From NCBI GenBank assembly GCA_905202215.1, contig CAJKRG010000023.1:1-40586 (forward strand): 40,586 bases of DNA, in the 5' to 3' direction. This document shows, one piece after another, positions 25,360-33,700 of this stretch. Below the pieces are notes generated by a model. That model was not told the origin of the DNA. It saw only the letters and a list, made by a program, of their open reading frames with translations, and ran no database searches. How positions within the stretch are numbered: position 1 is the first letter of the stretch; every line of letters begins with the position of its first letter. The position numbers and the translations under genes are program-made. The DNA comes from an uncultured Porphyromonadaceae bacterium. Its GTDB lineage: Bacteria; Bacteroidota; Bacteroidia; Bacteroidales; Muribaculaceae.

Positions 25360-27078
25360 TCAGTTTGAGGCACCGGAGGCGTACAGCCCGACAGTGGTGC
25401 CGGTGAAACCGCCGGCGCGTGCCGTGGACATGAAGCCGGCGTCGAGACCCGATGCAAGAGTTTCCCAGGTGTTGCCGTTGTCGAGAGAGTACTTGAAATC
25501 GAGATTGAGACCCTGTGATTCGATCATCAGGTTTACCGATTTATTGTCGGGGTCGAGTTCCTTGGCGGCGATTTCCTCGTTGCCGTTCTCGGTGATGCGG
25601 CGGAGCACCATACGCTGACGGCTGTCCTTGCTGTCTTTGCCGAGGAAATACTGGTGAACCTCGTCTTTGAACAGAAGCATGCCGGCGCATTCGCTGTCGT
25701 TTTCGGGTACGAAAGTGAGCTTGGTGCCGGCAGTGTATTTATGGTGCTGTATGCGACGGCCGACATAGGGCAGCACAGCCTTGTCGGTCGACTTGACGTC
25801 GGCGCATTTGATGGTGAGATGTCCGGGGTTGGCGGTGAGAGAGTAGTATTCGGTGGCGGGGCCGCGGAGAGTATGCCAGTTCTGTGCAAGCACGCTGTCG
25901 GTGAAGTTGTCGGTGTGTGCGAAGTTGCCGAATGTGGCGTTTTCGCTGCGGCACAGACCTTTTTTGGTTAGCTGAAGAGGCACTTCCTCGCCTTCGCGGG
26001 TCATATAGGGCCATCCGTCTTCGGTCCATTTCACCGGCATCAGGAAAGTCTCGCGGCCGAGGTTCTCCATATCGTTTTCGATAGGACGGCAGGCAAGGAA
26101 CACGCCCCACCAGTCGCCGTCGGGACCCTGAACGATGTCGGCATGGCCGGCGCATGTCACGGGGTTTGTGCGCGATTTGTCGAGCGTACGCTGTGTGAGG
26201 ATAGGATTGCCTTCCCAGGGAGTGAAAGGGCCCATGGGCGAATCGCCGCGGTATATTACCTCGCTGTGCCAGGTGCTTGTGCCGCCTTCGGCTGTCATAA
26301 GGTAGTATTTGCCGTTTATCTTGTAGATGTGGGGGCCTTCGCACCATATGGGTTTTTCTTCGGGGCGGACACCTTTGTTGACAACGATTTTGCGCTCGCC
26401 CACGCAGCGGTCGGTCTCGGTGTCGAATTCGACTACACGCACGGTGCGGTGTCCGGGATATTCTGGAGCGCCGTTGGGAGCGTCATCGTTGTTGACGATG
26501 TAGGCTTTGCCGTCTTCATCGAAGAAGAATGCCGGGTCGATGCCCTGTACTTCGGGAAGCATTACAGGATCACTCCATTCGCCGGTCGGATTCTGGGTCT
26601 TGACGAAGAAGTTGCCCGAGCCGACATTGGTCGTGATCATGTAGTAGGTCTTGTTGGCCGGATTGTAGGCGATGTCGGGCGCGAAGATGCCGCCGCTCAC
26701 ATGCTGCTTTTCCATGTTCTGGAGCTGTGAGGGGCGGGTGAGTACATGGCCCTTCTGTTCCCAGTTGACAAGGTCGCGGCTGTGGAATATGGGCACACCG
26801 GGGAAATAAGTGAAAGTGGAAGTCACAAGATAATAGTCGCCTTCACCATTTGTGCATATGGAAGGGTCGGAATACCATCCCGGAAGAACGGGATTGTAGA
26901 ACGAACTGTCCGATGCGAGGGGATTTTCGGCGTAGTAATCGTCGTTGCCCTCATAGGTGAAAGAGCTGAAAATCGCATGCGACTTCTGCGGTTCGATGTC
27001 GGCCGATGCGGAGGCGCAGCTTGCAGCCGCAGCCACGAGGGCGGCAGATACCGGAATAAGGCAGTGCTTGGTTTTCAT
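25360..27078 (-). CDS. GH43 beta-xylosidase/arabinofuranosidase with C-terminal beta-sandwich, lipoprotein
   Basis: This 572-residue protein has a lipoprotein-like signal (AAASC, Cys21). The GH43 propeller covers about 65-365. Catalytic candidates are Asp71 in GWYSDPSICTNGEGDYYLV, Asp181 in GIDPAFFFDEDGKAY and Glu247 in WCEGPHIYKINGKYY. The C-terminal 190 residues form a concanavalin-like beta-sandwich of the GH43_C2 type, which often completes the active site. It is the first gene of the long operon, 76 bases ahead of xusA. The start at 27078 opens the signal peptide; an upstream ATG at 27102 would fall inside the likely -7 promoter element and is rejected. Exact subfamily and substrate are not certain; removal of arabinose or xylose from arabinoxylan fragments is likely. 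Confidence 0.9.
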   Translation of the reverse strand: MKTKHCLIPVSAALVAAAASCASASADIEPQKSHAIFSSFTYEGNDDYYAENPLASDSSFYNPVLPGWYSDPSICTNGEGDYYLVTSTFTYFPGVPIFHSRDLVNWEQKGHVLTRPSQLQNMEKQHVSGGIFAPDIAYNPANKTYYMITTNVGSGNFFVKTQNPTGEWSDPVMLPEVQGIDPAFFFDEDGKAYIVNNDDAPNGAPEYPGHRTVRVVEFDTETDRCVGERKIVVNKGVRPEEKPIWCEGPHIYKINGKYYLMTAEGGTSTWHSEVIYRGDSPMGPFTPWEGNPILTQRTLDKSRTNPVTCAGHADIVQGPDGDWWGVFLACRPIENDMENLGRETFLMPVKWTEDGWPYMTREGEEVPLQLTKKGLCRSENATFGNFAHTDNFTDSVLAQNWHTLRGPATEYYSLTANPGHLTIKCADVKSTDKAVLPYVGRRIQHHKYTAGTKLTFVPENDSECAGMLLFKDEVHQYFLGKDSKDSRQRMVLRRITENGNEEIAAKELDPDNKSVNLMIESQGLNLDFKYSLDNGNTWETLASGLDAGFMSTARAGGFTGTTVGLYASGASN

Positions 27079-27099
27079 GGGTTTTTGTGATTTACTTTG

Positions 27100-27107
27100 C
27101 AAATGTA
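27100..27107 (-). promoter_or_regulatory. Candidate -7 promoter element for the GH43-xus operon
   Basis: TACATTTG on the minus strand fits the Bacteroidetes sigma consensus TAnnTTTG and lies 21 bases upstream of the GH43 start codon, in an AT-rich stretch. No clear -33 TTTG was found. The leader would be short (about 15 bases). Confidence 0.5.
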
Positions 27108-27174
27108 TTTAATTGTACTTTTAACTAATTTTTATAATTTTTCCTTTTGATTCATATATGTATCGCAGCGTACC

Positions 27175-27190
27175 GAATGATGTATCATTC
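27175..27190. promoter_or_regulatory. Perfect palindrome GAATGAT-GT-ATCATTC, candidate operator
   Basis: Two 7-base arms are exact inverted repeats around a 2-base spacer, in the only sizeable non-coding region before the xus operon. It lies about 70-90 bases upstream of the candidate -7 element, a position suited to an activator site such as for the HTCS. Function is inferred from symmetry and position only. Confidence 0.45.
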
Positions 27191-27203
27191 ACGTTCGAAT
27201 TTG

Positions 27204-27216
27204 TAACACAATGTTA
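27204..27216. promoter_or_regulatory. Second inverted repeat TAACA-CAA-TGTTA in the xus control region
   Basis: Five-base perfect arms flank three bases, 13 bases beyond the 16-base palindrome. A related sequence (ACATTGTTAA) occurs upstream of the GH115 operon. Short and AT-rich, so chance is possible. Confidence 0.3.
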
Positions 27217-27234
27217 ATAAGGAGTTGATCAGTA

Positions 27235-27284
27235 ATTGATTGAGGAATGGAGCGGATCTGCAGTCCGCTCTTCCCTCAATCGAT
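27235..27284 (-). terminator. Long hairpin terminator after the GH43 gene at 27314
   Basis: Arms GATTGAGG...GAGCGGA (27238-27256) and TCCGCTC...CCTCAATC (27264-27281) pair over 8 + 7 bases with a small internal loop and a 7-base apical loop. Three outer pairs extend the stem. It begins 30 bases past the GH43 stop. No clean U-tract follows on the minus strand, so it may be a weak terminator or a 3'-end stabiliser, and it insulates the xus promoter region. Confidence 0.65.
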
Positions 27285-27313
27285 CCCGAAAACAATCAAT
27301 CTTACTTCTATCT

Positions 27314-28936
27314 CTATTTCTTCTGGTAGTCGAATTCGTCTACGTCGATGTATCCGCCGTCACCGGTTGTGGAATAGTTGAAGATGGCGAAACGTGTTCC
27401 CATGAAGAACCGGCGGTAGTCGAACTGCATTTTAAACGGTTTTCCGATTTCGGTCCATTTCAGGCCGTCGGTGCTGTAGGAGAATGTGGCCAGGTCCTTT
27501 CCGGGGCGGAAGTCGGCGTTGATGCGGAGCCATATATCGTTGCCGTCGAGCGCTACCGATTCGATGTCGGCAGACTCCACGCCTGTGACGCTGTGACCCG
27601 GGTCGCCCAGGGCCACCGACGCTGTCTGAGCTATAAGATTACGTTTGCCGTCGCCCATGTCGGCCACGGTGAGAAGACCGGCATCGCCGTTCCAGGCCGC
27701 GAATCCGGCGCGGTCGCCGGCTTTCATGCCCGATATGTCGATCTTGACAGTGCCTGTGCATTCGGGGCCTTCCATGCGCTGGCTTATGGTGTTGCGGGCC
27801 ACGAACACGTTGTCGGCTTTGGCGCCGGTATGCAGGCGCAGCCATCCCGGGCGCTCTGTGAGCGACCACAGTTCATCGACCGGATTATGGTTCCATTCCC
27901 ACAGTATATTTTTGCGGCCGTTGCTGAAATCGTCGGAGAGAACAACGCCGGCGTTTTCGAGCGGAACAATCTTTTTCTCTATTGTCGCGGGCACTTTTCC
28001 GAGGCTGTCGCCGAGCATGGGCCATCCGTCGGTCCATGTGGCGGGGTTCAGCGTAAGAACACGGCCTACGCCTCCTCGGTCCTGAAATATCACTCCCCAC
28101 CAGTTGCCGTCGGGATCGTCTACAAGACAGCCTTGTCCTACATAGGGGAAGCCACCGAATTCCGATTCGAGGACTACCATCTTTTCATAGGGGCCGGTGA
28201 TATTGTCGGCGCGATAGCACAGCTGACGTCGCGGACGCCCTGCGGGCCAGGATATGACGAAGGCGTAGTACTTGCCGTTGTGCTTGATTACGCGGCTGCC
28301 TTCGTGCAGACCTGTTTCTGTCGCGTCGTGAGGTATGGCTACCGCGTCTATGCCGTCGGCTTTCACTCCGCTGAGATCGGGTTCGAGCTCACGAAGACGG
28401 ATATCGCCGCCGCCGTGGAACACGTAGGCGCGGCCATCGTCGTCGAGAAGCAGCGATGCGTCGTGGAAATGGTCGGAGCGGCTCACGAGATTCCATTTAC
28501 CGGCCGGGTCGGTGGTGGAATAGATGTATGAGCGGTAGGGCTGGTCGTTGGGCGAGAACAGCACGTAGAACACTCCGTCGCGGTAGCGTAGTGATGTCGC
28601 CCATTGTCCTTTGCCGTAGACGGTGCCGTTTTCGAGGTCATACCGCGGTGTGTCCTCGAGCTTGTCGAATACATAGCCGATGGTTTCCCAGTTGACAAGA
28701 TCTTTGGAGTGCATCACCGGGCATCCGGGCATCAGATGCATGGTGGTGCTCACCATATAGAAATCGTCGCCGACGCGGATTACGTCGGGATCGGGGACGT
28801 CGGCCCAGATTATAGGATTTTCGGCTGTAGCTGTGGCTGCTTCCTGATTGGTCGTTTGCCTGTCACTACATCCGGCGGGAACGAAAAACACTCCCGATGC
28901 GAGAAAAACGGTTATTGCAAGAATGGTTTTTTTCAT
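27314..28936 (-). CDS. GH43 (subfamily 12-like) arabinofuranosidase/xylosidase, lipoprotein
   Basis: This is a 540-residue lipoprotein (VPAGC, Cys23). The GH43 propeller covers about 40-330. Triad candidates are Asp49 in VPDPDVIRVGDDFYMVS, Asp159 in HDASLLLDDDGRAY and Glu212 in LHEGSRVIKHNGKYY. A C-terminal beta-sandwich of about 200 residues (DEFDYQKK end) is of the GH43_C2 type. The STTMHLMPGCPVMHSKDLVNW segment is typical of GH43_12-like enzymes of xylan PULs, though this subfamily call is from memory. It has its own -7 element, a terminator-like hairpin after it and another terminator before it, so it is probably a single-gene transcript between the HTCS operon and the xus operon. Likely location is the outer membrane or periplasm. 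Confidence 0.9.
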   Translation of the reverse strand: MKKTILAITVFLASGVFFVPAGCSDRQTTNQEAATATAENPIIWADVPDPDVIRVGDDFYMVSTTMHLMPGCPVMHSKDLVNWETIGYVFDKLEDTPRYDLENGTVYGKGQWATSLRYRDGVFYVLFSPNDQPYRSYIYSTTDPAGKWNLVSRSDHFHDASLLLDDDGRAYVFHGGGDIRLRELEPDLSGVKADGIDAVAIPHDATETGLHEGSRVIKHNGKYYAFVISWPAGRPRRQLCYRADNITGPYEKMVVLESEFGGFPYVGQGCLVDDPDGNWWGVIFQDRGGVGRVLTLNPATWTDGWPMLGDSLGKVPATIEKKIVPLENAGVVLSDDFSNGRKNILWEWNHNPVDELWSLTERPGWLRLHTGAKADNVFVARNTISQRMEGPECTGTVKIDISGMKAGDRAGFAAWNGDAGLLTVADMGDGKRNLIAQTASVALGDPGHSVTGVESADIESVALDGNDIWLRINADFRPGKDLATFSYSTDGLKWTEIGKPFKMQFDYRRFFMGTRFAIFNYSTTGDGGYIDVDEFDYQKK

Positions 28937-28962
28937 GGTTTCTGTGTATGGTTGGATGTGTG

Positions 28963-28970
28963 CAAAATTA
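28963..28970 (-). promoter_or_regulatory. Candidate -7 promoter element for the single GH43 gene
   Basis: TAATTTTG on the minus strand matches TAnnTTTG and lies 26 bases upstream of the ATG at 28936. It is downstream of an intrinsic terminator, which is consistent with an independent transcript. No clear -33 element is seen. Confidence 0.5.
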
Positions 28971-29016
28971 GATTAACAGGAGCAGAGCAGGGTTCACCGG
29001 AGTAACATGTAGGCAT

Positions 29017-29058
29017 GAAAAACGAAACGCAACCGTAGATTTACGTCACAGTTGCGTT
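29017..29058 (-). terminator. Intrinsic terminator of the HTCS-esterase operon
   Basis: On the minus strand AACGCAAC (29058-29051) pairs with GTTGCGTT (29033-29026), followed by TCGTTTTTC (29025-29017). A stem plus U-rich tail 30 bases past the esterase stop codon is a classical rho-independent terminator. The 17-base loop can form a small inner stem (CGTA/TACG). Confidence 0.75.
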
Positions 29059-29088
29059 CGTATTTGTATCATAAACGGTGTCAGGAGG

Positions 29089-30705
29089 CTATCTGGGTGT
29101 GGAAAGGATGGCCTCGGCGCTGCGTCGGCCCGGTGTTTTCTTGTCGCGGGGATGGATATCGTTCCACTCGCCTATATCGCCGTTTTTTATCCAATATGCA
29201 CGGTCGGTTTCTTCGGCGGCCTGTCGCTGGGCGTCGCGCATCTGTTGCCATGCGGCACGGCCTCTGGTGTCGGACGGATGCAGGAAATCGGCCAGTTCGA
29301 CGATGTAGAACGGCAGTTGCGGATTATCGAATGTATCGCGCCAGTCGGCTATGAGAGTCTTCATCAGACCGCAGTATGCATTACGGATATCAATATCCGA
29401 CTCTCCCTGATACCAGACTACGCCGCGGAATGGTAACGGAGCCATGGGGGCTATGAGACCGTTGTAGAGTGTGGCCGGATTCTGAAAGAAATCCGTATGA
29501 GCCGGAGTCTGCGGCATGAGTGCGCCGGGTGCATGTTTCCATTTGCCTTCGAGCGATATTTCGCTGTCGTCGTCGAATATGAATTTATGAGGTTTTTCCG
29601 GTACGAAATGCGGTGTGCCTGCGTTGCTGACAACTCTTACGGTCACGTTGTTGAGGCCTGGCCGAAGTACGTTCGCCGGTACGGTATAAATGCGAGGTGG
29701 GTACTGATAGGCCGTGAATCCGACAAATTTGCCGTTCACCCAGACCGAGTCGGCATCAACAATGCAGCCGAGACGTAGTTCTGCCGCTTTTCCGGCATGA
29801 TCGGCGTCGACTTCGAATGTGCGTCGCAGCCAATGCGAGCCGTTTGCAGCTTTGCCGTCGGCTGTACCCCATTCCCGACCGAGAAGCTCGACATCGTGCC
29901 ATGCGCTGTCGTCAAACGACGGTGAGGCACGATGGATTCCCTTATATCCCGGATCGGTTGATATCATGGTGGTATACCATAGATATGATGCGCGGTCTTC
30001 GGCTTTGCTGACGAGGGCGCGGTATTGATCGTCTTCAACGAGCCTGAGGCGTACAGCCATCTCAGGATAGTTTTCCACAGCTTTTTCGCTGAGCCATGTC
30101 TCTATTTTCGAGCCTCCCCAGCTTGAATTGACAATACCTACAGGTACATGGCCGGTGCGTTCATACAGTTCCCGGGCCATGAAATAAACCAGAGCACCGA
30201 ACTGTTCGGCTTCGCCGGGATGCGCTTTTTTCCATCGAGATGGCCTCACATCGGTACGGGGGCCGTGGAAGGCGTATTCTTTCGGGGTCTTGAATTCGCG
30301 TATGCAGTCGTTGGAGTAGTTGGCTACTTCGTCGCGAAAGAAATCCATCACACGGCTTACGGGAAGTTCCATATTGCTCTGTCCCGAACATAAATACAGG
30401 TCGCCGAAGAGAACGTCGTTCACACGCAGATCGTTGACTTCGAGTGTATACGGACCGCCGGCCTTAACAGCTTTGAGGGATACGCTCCATGTGCTGTCGG
30501 ATGCAGTGACAGTCGATGCCTTGCGTCCGGCAAGGCTTACGTCTACCTTTTCGCCGGGGGAGGCCTTTCCCCATATTTTTACAGGACAGTCGCGTTGCAG
30601 TATGACTCCGTCGGATAGCACGGAAGGCAGGCTGACGGCAGCATGTGCCGCGGTAGCCGCAACCAGAGCGCAGCAAGAGAAAAAGCTCTTCAATATATTT
30701 TTCAT
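29089..30705 (-). CDS. SASA-type acetyl esterase (sialate O-acetylesterase family), probable xylan acetylesterase
   Basis: This is a 538-residue exported SGNH hydrolase. The signal peptide ends near AAHA (about residue 22). A short beta domain (VSLPSVLSDGVILQRD) precedes the GQSNMELP nucleophile block. An inserted galactose-binding-like beta domain (WLRRTFEVDADHAGKAAELRLG) follows, then VVWYQGESD and the C-terminal GEWNDIHP Asp-His pair. This family was named for sialate 9-O-acetylesterases, but in xylan loci its members are generally acetyl esterases for the backbone. The ATG at 30705 overlaps the HTCS stop (ATGA), indicating co-translation. An open frame upstream to 30888 lies within the HTCS gene and lacks a signal. 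Specificity is inferred from context. Confidence 0.88.
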   Translation of the reverse strand: MKNILKSFFSCCALVAATAAHAAVSLPSVLSDGVILQRDCPVKIWGKASPGEKVDVSLAGRKASTVTASDSTWSVSLKAVKAGGPYTLEVNDLRVNDVLFGDLYLCSGQSNMELPVSRVMDFFRDEVANYSNDCIREFKTPKEYAFHGPRTDVRPSRWKKAHPGEAEQFGALVYFMARELYERTGHVPVGIVNSSWGGSKIETWLSEKAVENYPEMAVRLRLVEDDQYRALVSKAEDRASYLWYTTMISTDPGYKGIHRASPSFDDSAWHDVELLGREWGTADGKAANGSHWLRRTFEVDADHAGKAAELRLGCIVDADSVWVNGKFVGFTAYQYPPRIYTVPANVLRPGLNNVTVRVVSNAGTPHFVPEKPHKFIFDDDSEISLEGKWKHAPGALMPQTPAHTDFFQNPATLYNGLIAPMAPLPFRGVVWYQGESDIDIRNAYCGLMKTLIADWRDTFDNPQLPFYIVELADFLHPSDTRGRAAWQQMRDAQRQAAEETDRAYWIKNGDIGEWNDIHPRDKKTPGRRSAEAILSTPR

Positions 30706-33700
30706 AGTCGTTCTATTGGATTTTCCGGTGCGGGCGGAACGTCGCCATGCAGACATCGCTGACGGTATTCTGTCGGCGAAAAGCCGGTATATCGTTTGAA
30801 TGCAGTCGAGAAATGGGGCTGAGAGGAGAATCCGACAGCATAGGCAACCTGCGTGACGTCTACATCGGGTTTCTGCAGTAGTGTGCATGCGCGTTTGAGC
30901 CTTATGTTGCGTATGAAATCGCTCGGAGTCATGCCGATTATGTCCTTGAGCTTGCGGTGGAGCTGCACACGGCTTATGCCCACGCTTCGCCCGAGCATCT
31001 CGACGTTGAGATCGGGATTGTCGATCTGACTGTTGATGATGCTCATTATCTTCTCCATCAGAGCCTCGTCGTTGCCCTTGAGTTCTGGGGCTGCCTTGGA
31101 TGCGTCGACATTCTGAGCGCCTGAGAATTTTCCTTTGAGTTTCAATCGGTTGCCTATGAGATTGTCGATGAGTGTATCGAGTTCCTCGATGTTGAACGGT
31201 TTACCCAGATATCCGTCGGCGCCTTTGTCCCAGCCCTCGATGCGGTCGGCGATTTCGTTTTTGGACGACAGCATGATTACGGGGATATGGTGTGTGTCGA
31301 CATTCGATTTCATCAGACGGAGGAATGTGAGACCGTCCATTACAGGCATTTTCACATCGCATATCACGAGGTCGATATTGCCTTCGTTGATGATTTTGAG
31401 GGCATCGGCGCCATTGTCGGCTGTAGTAATCTTATAGCCCGATTCTTCGAGCTGACGGCGGATATAGTCGCGCAGTTCCTTATCGTCGTCTACGAAAAGT
31501 ATGCGCCGGGAGGCTGCAACGCGTTTCCGCTTGGGCTTATCAACAATGTCTTTGCGGTCTATGTTACTTATAATCAAATGCTTATCGGGGGGGGTATTGC
31601 TGGGGCCGACGTTTTTTCTGATAAGCTCAGTGGGAGCATAGGCCGATTCGGCAAGCGGGATACGGACTGAGAACACGCTTCCGCCGACGCCATCGGTGCG
31701 GTTAGAACCTGATATTGAGCCATGGTGAAGTAGCGTGAGCTGGCGGCACAGATCGAGGCCTATACCGACTCCGGCGATACCGGCAGAGTGGTTTTCCCGT
31801 GCGCGATAGAAGCGGGCGAATATCTGCTCCTGAGTCTTGTTGCCGAGTCCGATACCCGTATCGACAACACTTACCTGAGCGCATGATCCGAGAACGTCAT
31901 CTTCCACACGTTTTAGGATCACTTCTATCTGTCCGCCGTCGGGAGTATATTTGATTGCGTTGGAGATGATATTGACGAGTATTTTATCGAAGTTGTCGCG
32001 ATCGACCCATGCTTCGTCCGGCACACCTCCGTCGTTGCGGAATTCCAGGCTGATTTTCTTGTCGGCAGCCTGAGGCTTGAACATGTCGACGAGTTCTTCG
32101 ATGAATACAGCCAGATTTGTCGGACGGCAGAGCAGGCGCATGCCTCCTTTTTCGATTTTACGCAGGTCAAGAAGCTGGTTTACGAGCGAGAGAATACGCT
32201 GTCCGTTTCGATACATGGTACGTAACTTCTCATTGACGGCCGGAGGAAACGGCTCTTTGAGAAGCGATTCGAGTGGTGTGAGAATGAGGGTGATCGGCGA
32301 CCGGATATCGTGCGATACGTCGATGAAGAAACGTATCTTGGCTTCGCTGATCTTCTCGCCCCGCTTTTTCTCCATCACGACTATAGATAATATGATAAGC
32401 ACCAGAATGATTACGACATAAAGCGCTTTGGCTGCTCCTGTCATGTACCATGGTGTCGAGATCACTATTGTGATCACGGTCTCGTCGGAAGCGACATTAT
32501 TGTCGGTAGCTTTGAGAAAGAGACGGTATGTCCCGGGATCAAGATGAGGCAGGTATATCACATTTTCGCCCGGAGCCGTGATTGTCCAGTCCTCGGACAG
32601 ACCGGAGATGCGCCATATGTATCGGACGTTGGCTGCGTCGCGGAAGTCGAGGGTCGAGAGCTTGAGCGTCAGAGAGTTGTCTTTGTATGGCAGATTGAGT
32701 TGCAGCGATTCGTCGTCGGACATCACCGGATTGCCGTCGATGGTTGTGGAGCGGTTGATGCGCTGTCCGTTGAGAATGATGGCTGTAGCCTCGATGTGTC
32801 GGTCGAACCCCATGGCCGGTATGGAATCGGGATGGAAAATCGTCAGTCCCAGATCGCTTCCGAGTATCATGCTGTTGTCGGAAGTAACGCCGCTATAAGG
32901 GAACGTTTTCTCAAAGAGTCCATAACCGCCGTAGTAGACCACAATACTGTCGCCATCTGGCTTGAGGTATGTGAGACCTCGCTTGGTGCCTATCCAGCTT
33001 CCTCCATGGCTATCTACCGACACAGAACGCACGTCATTATCGGTAAGGCCGTCGGCGGCTGTATATTTGCGCCTGACGTTTCCGTCGGCGTCGCAGTATA
33101 TCAGGCCATGACTTGTCCCGGCAAGCACGCTGCCGTCGGGACGCGTGGCCAGGGCATAGGTAGCACCTTTGATAAAAGGCATCTGGTCGAGGATGCGCAG
33201 TTCGTCGTTGGCGATGTCGTAGCAGGATATGCCTCCGTATAGTCCGATCCATACATGCGATGAATCGGGCGACATTTTCATGGATGCGAAAAACGGATTG
33301 TTGAGCCGTCCTCCCTCGGGATCGAACTCATACCATTTTTTTGCGCCTGTGGCCCGGTTGTATTTCAGCAGACCTACTCCGTGGAAACCGATAAGATATT
33401 CTTCTCCGGGGAGACGGCACATGACTAGGGTGGGGTATTTTCCCGGCTGGTCGAGCATTTTGTGGAGTCTGCCGGAAGTCCATGTATATTCCCAGATACC
33501 GTCGTTTGCCAGCCCGACGAGCAGTTTGTCGTCCGACAGCGGGATTATGGATCGAATGATGCCGCGGGTTGGTATGGCCGCACGCGACACGAGCTTGCCT
33601 TCGGTGGTGAGTATGGCCAGTTTGTTGCCGTAGCCTATGGCAACTTTATCGTCGAAAACGGCAAAACCGTCGATTCCGCCCTTAAAGTCGGAGACGGCGT

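Noticed and set aside
29089..29150. Possible C-terminal truncation or frameshift of the SASA esterase
   Set aside because: The protein ends about 25 residues after the GEWNDIHP motif, as some shorter family members do. No continuation appears in another frame and a terminator follows 30 bases later, so the end looks genuine.
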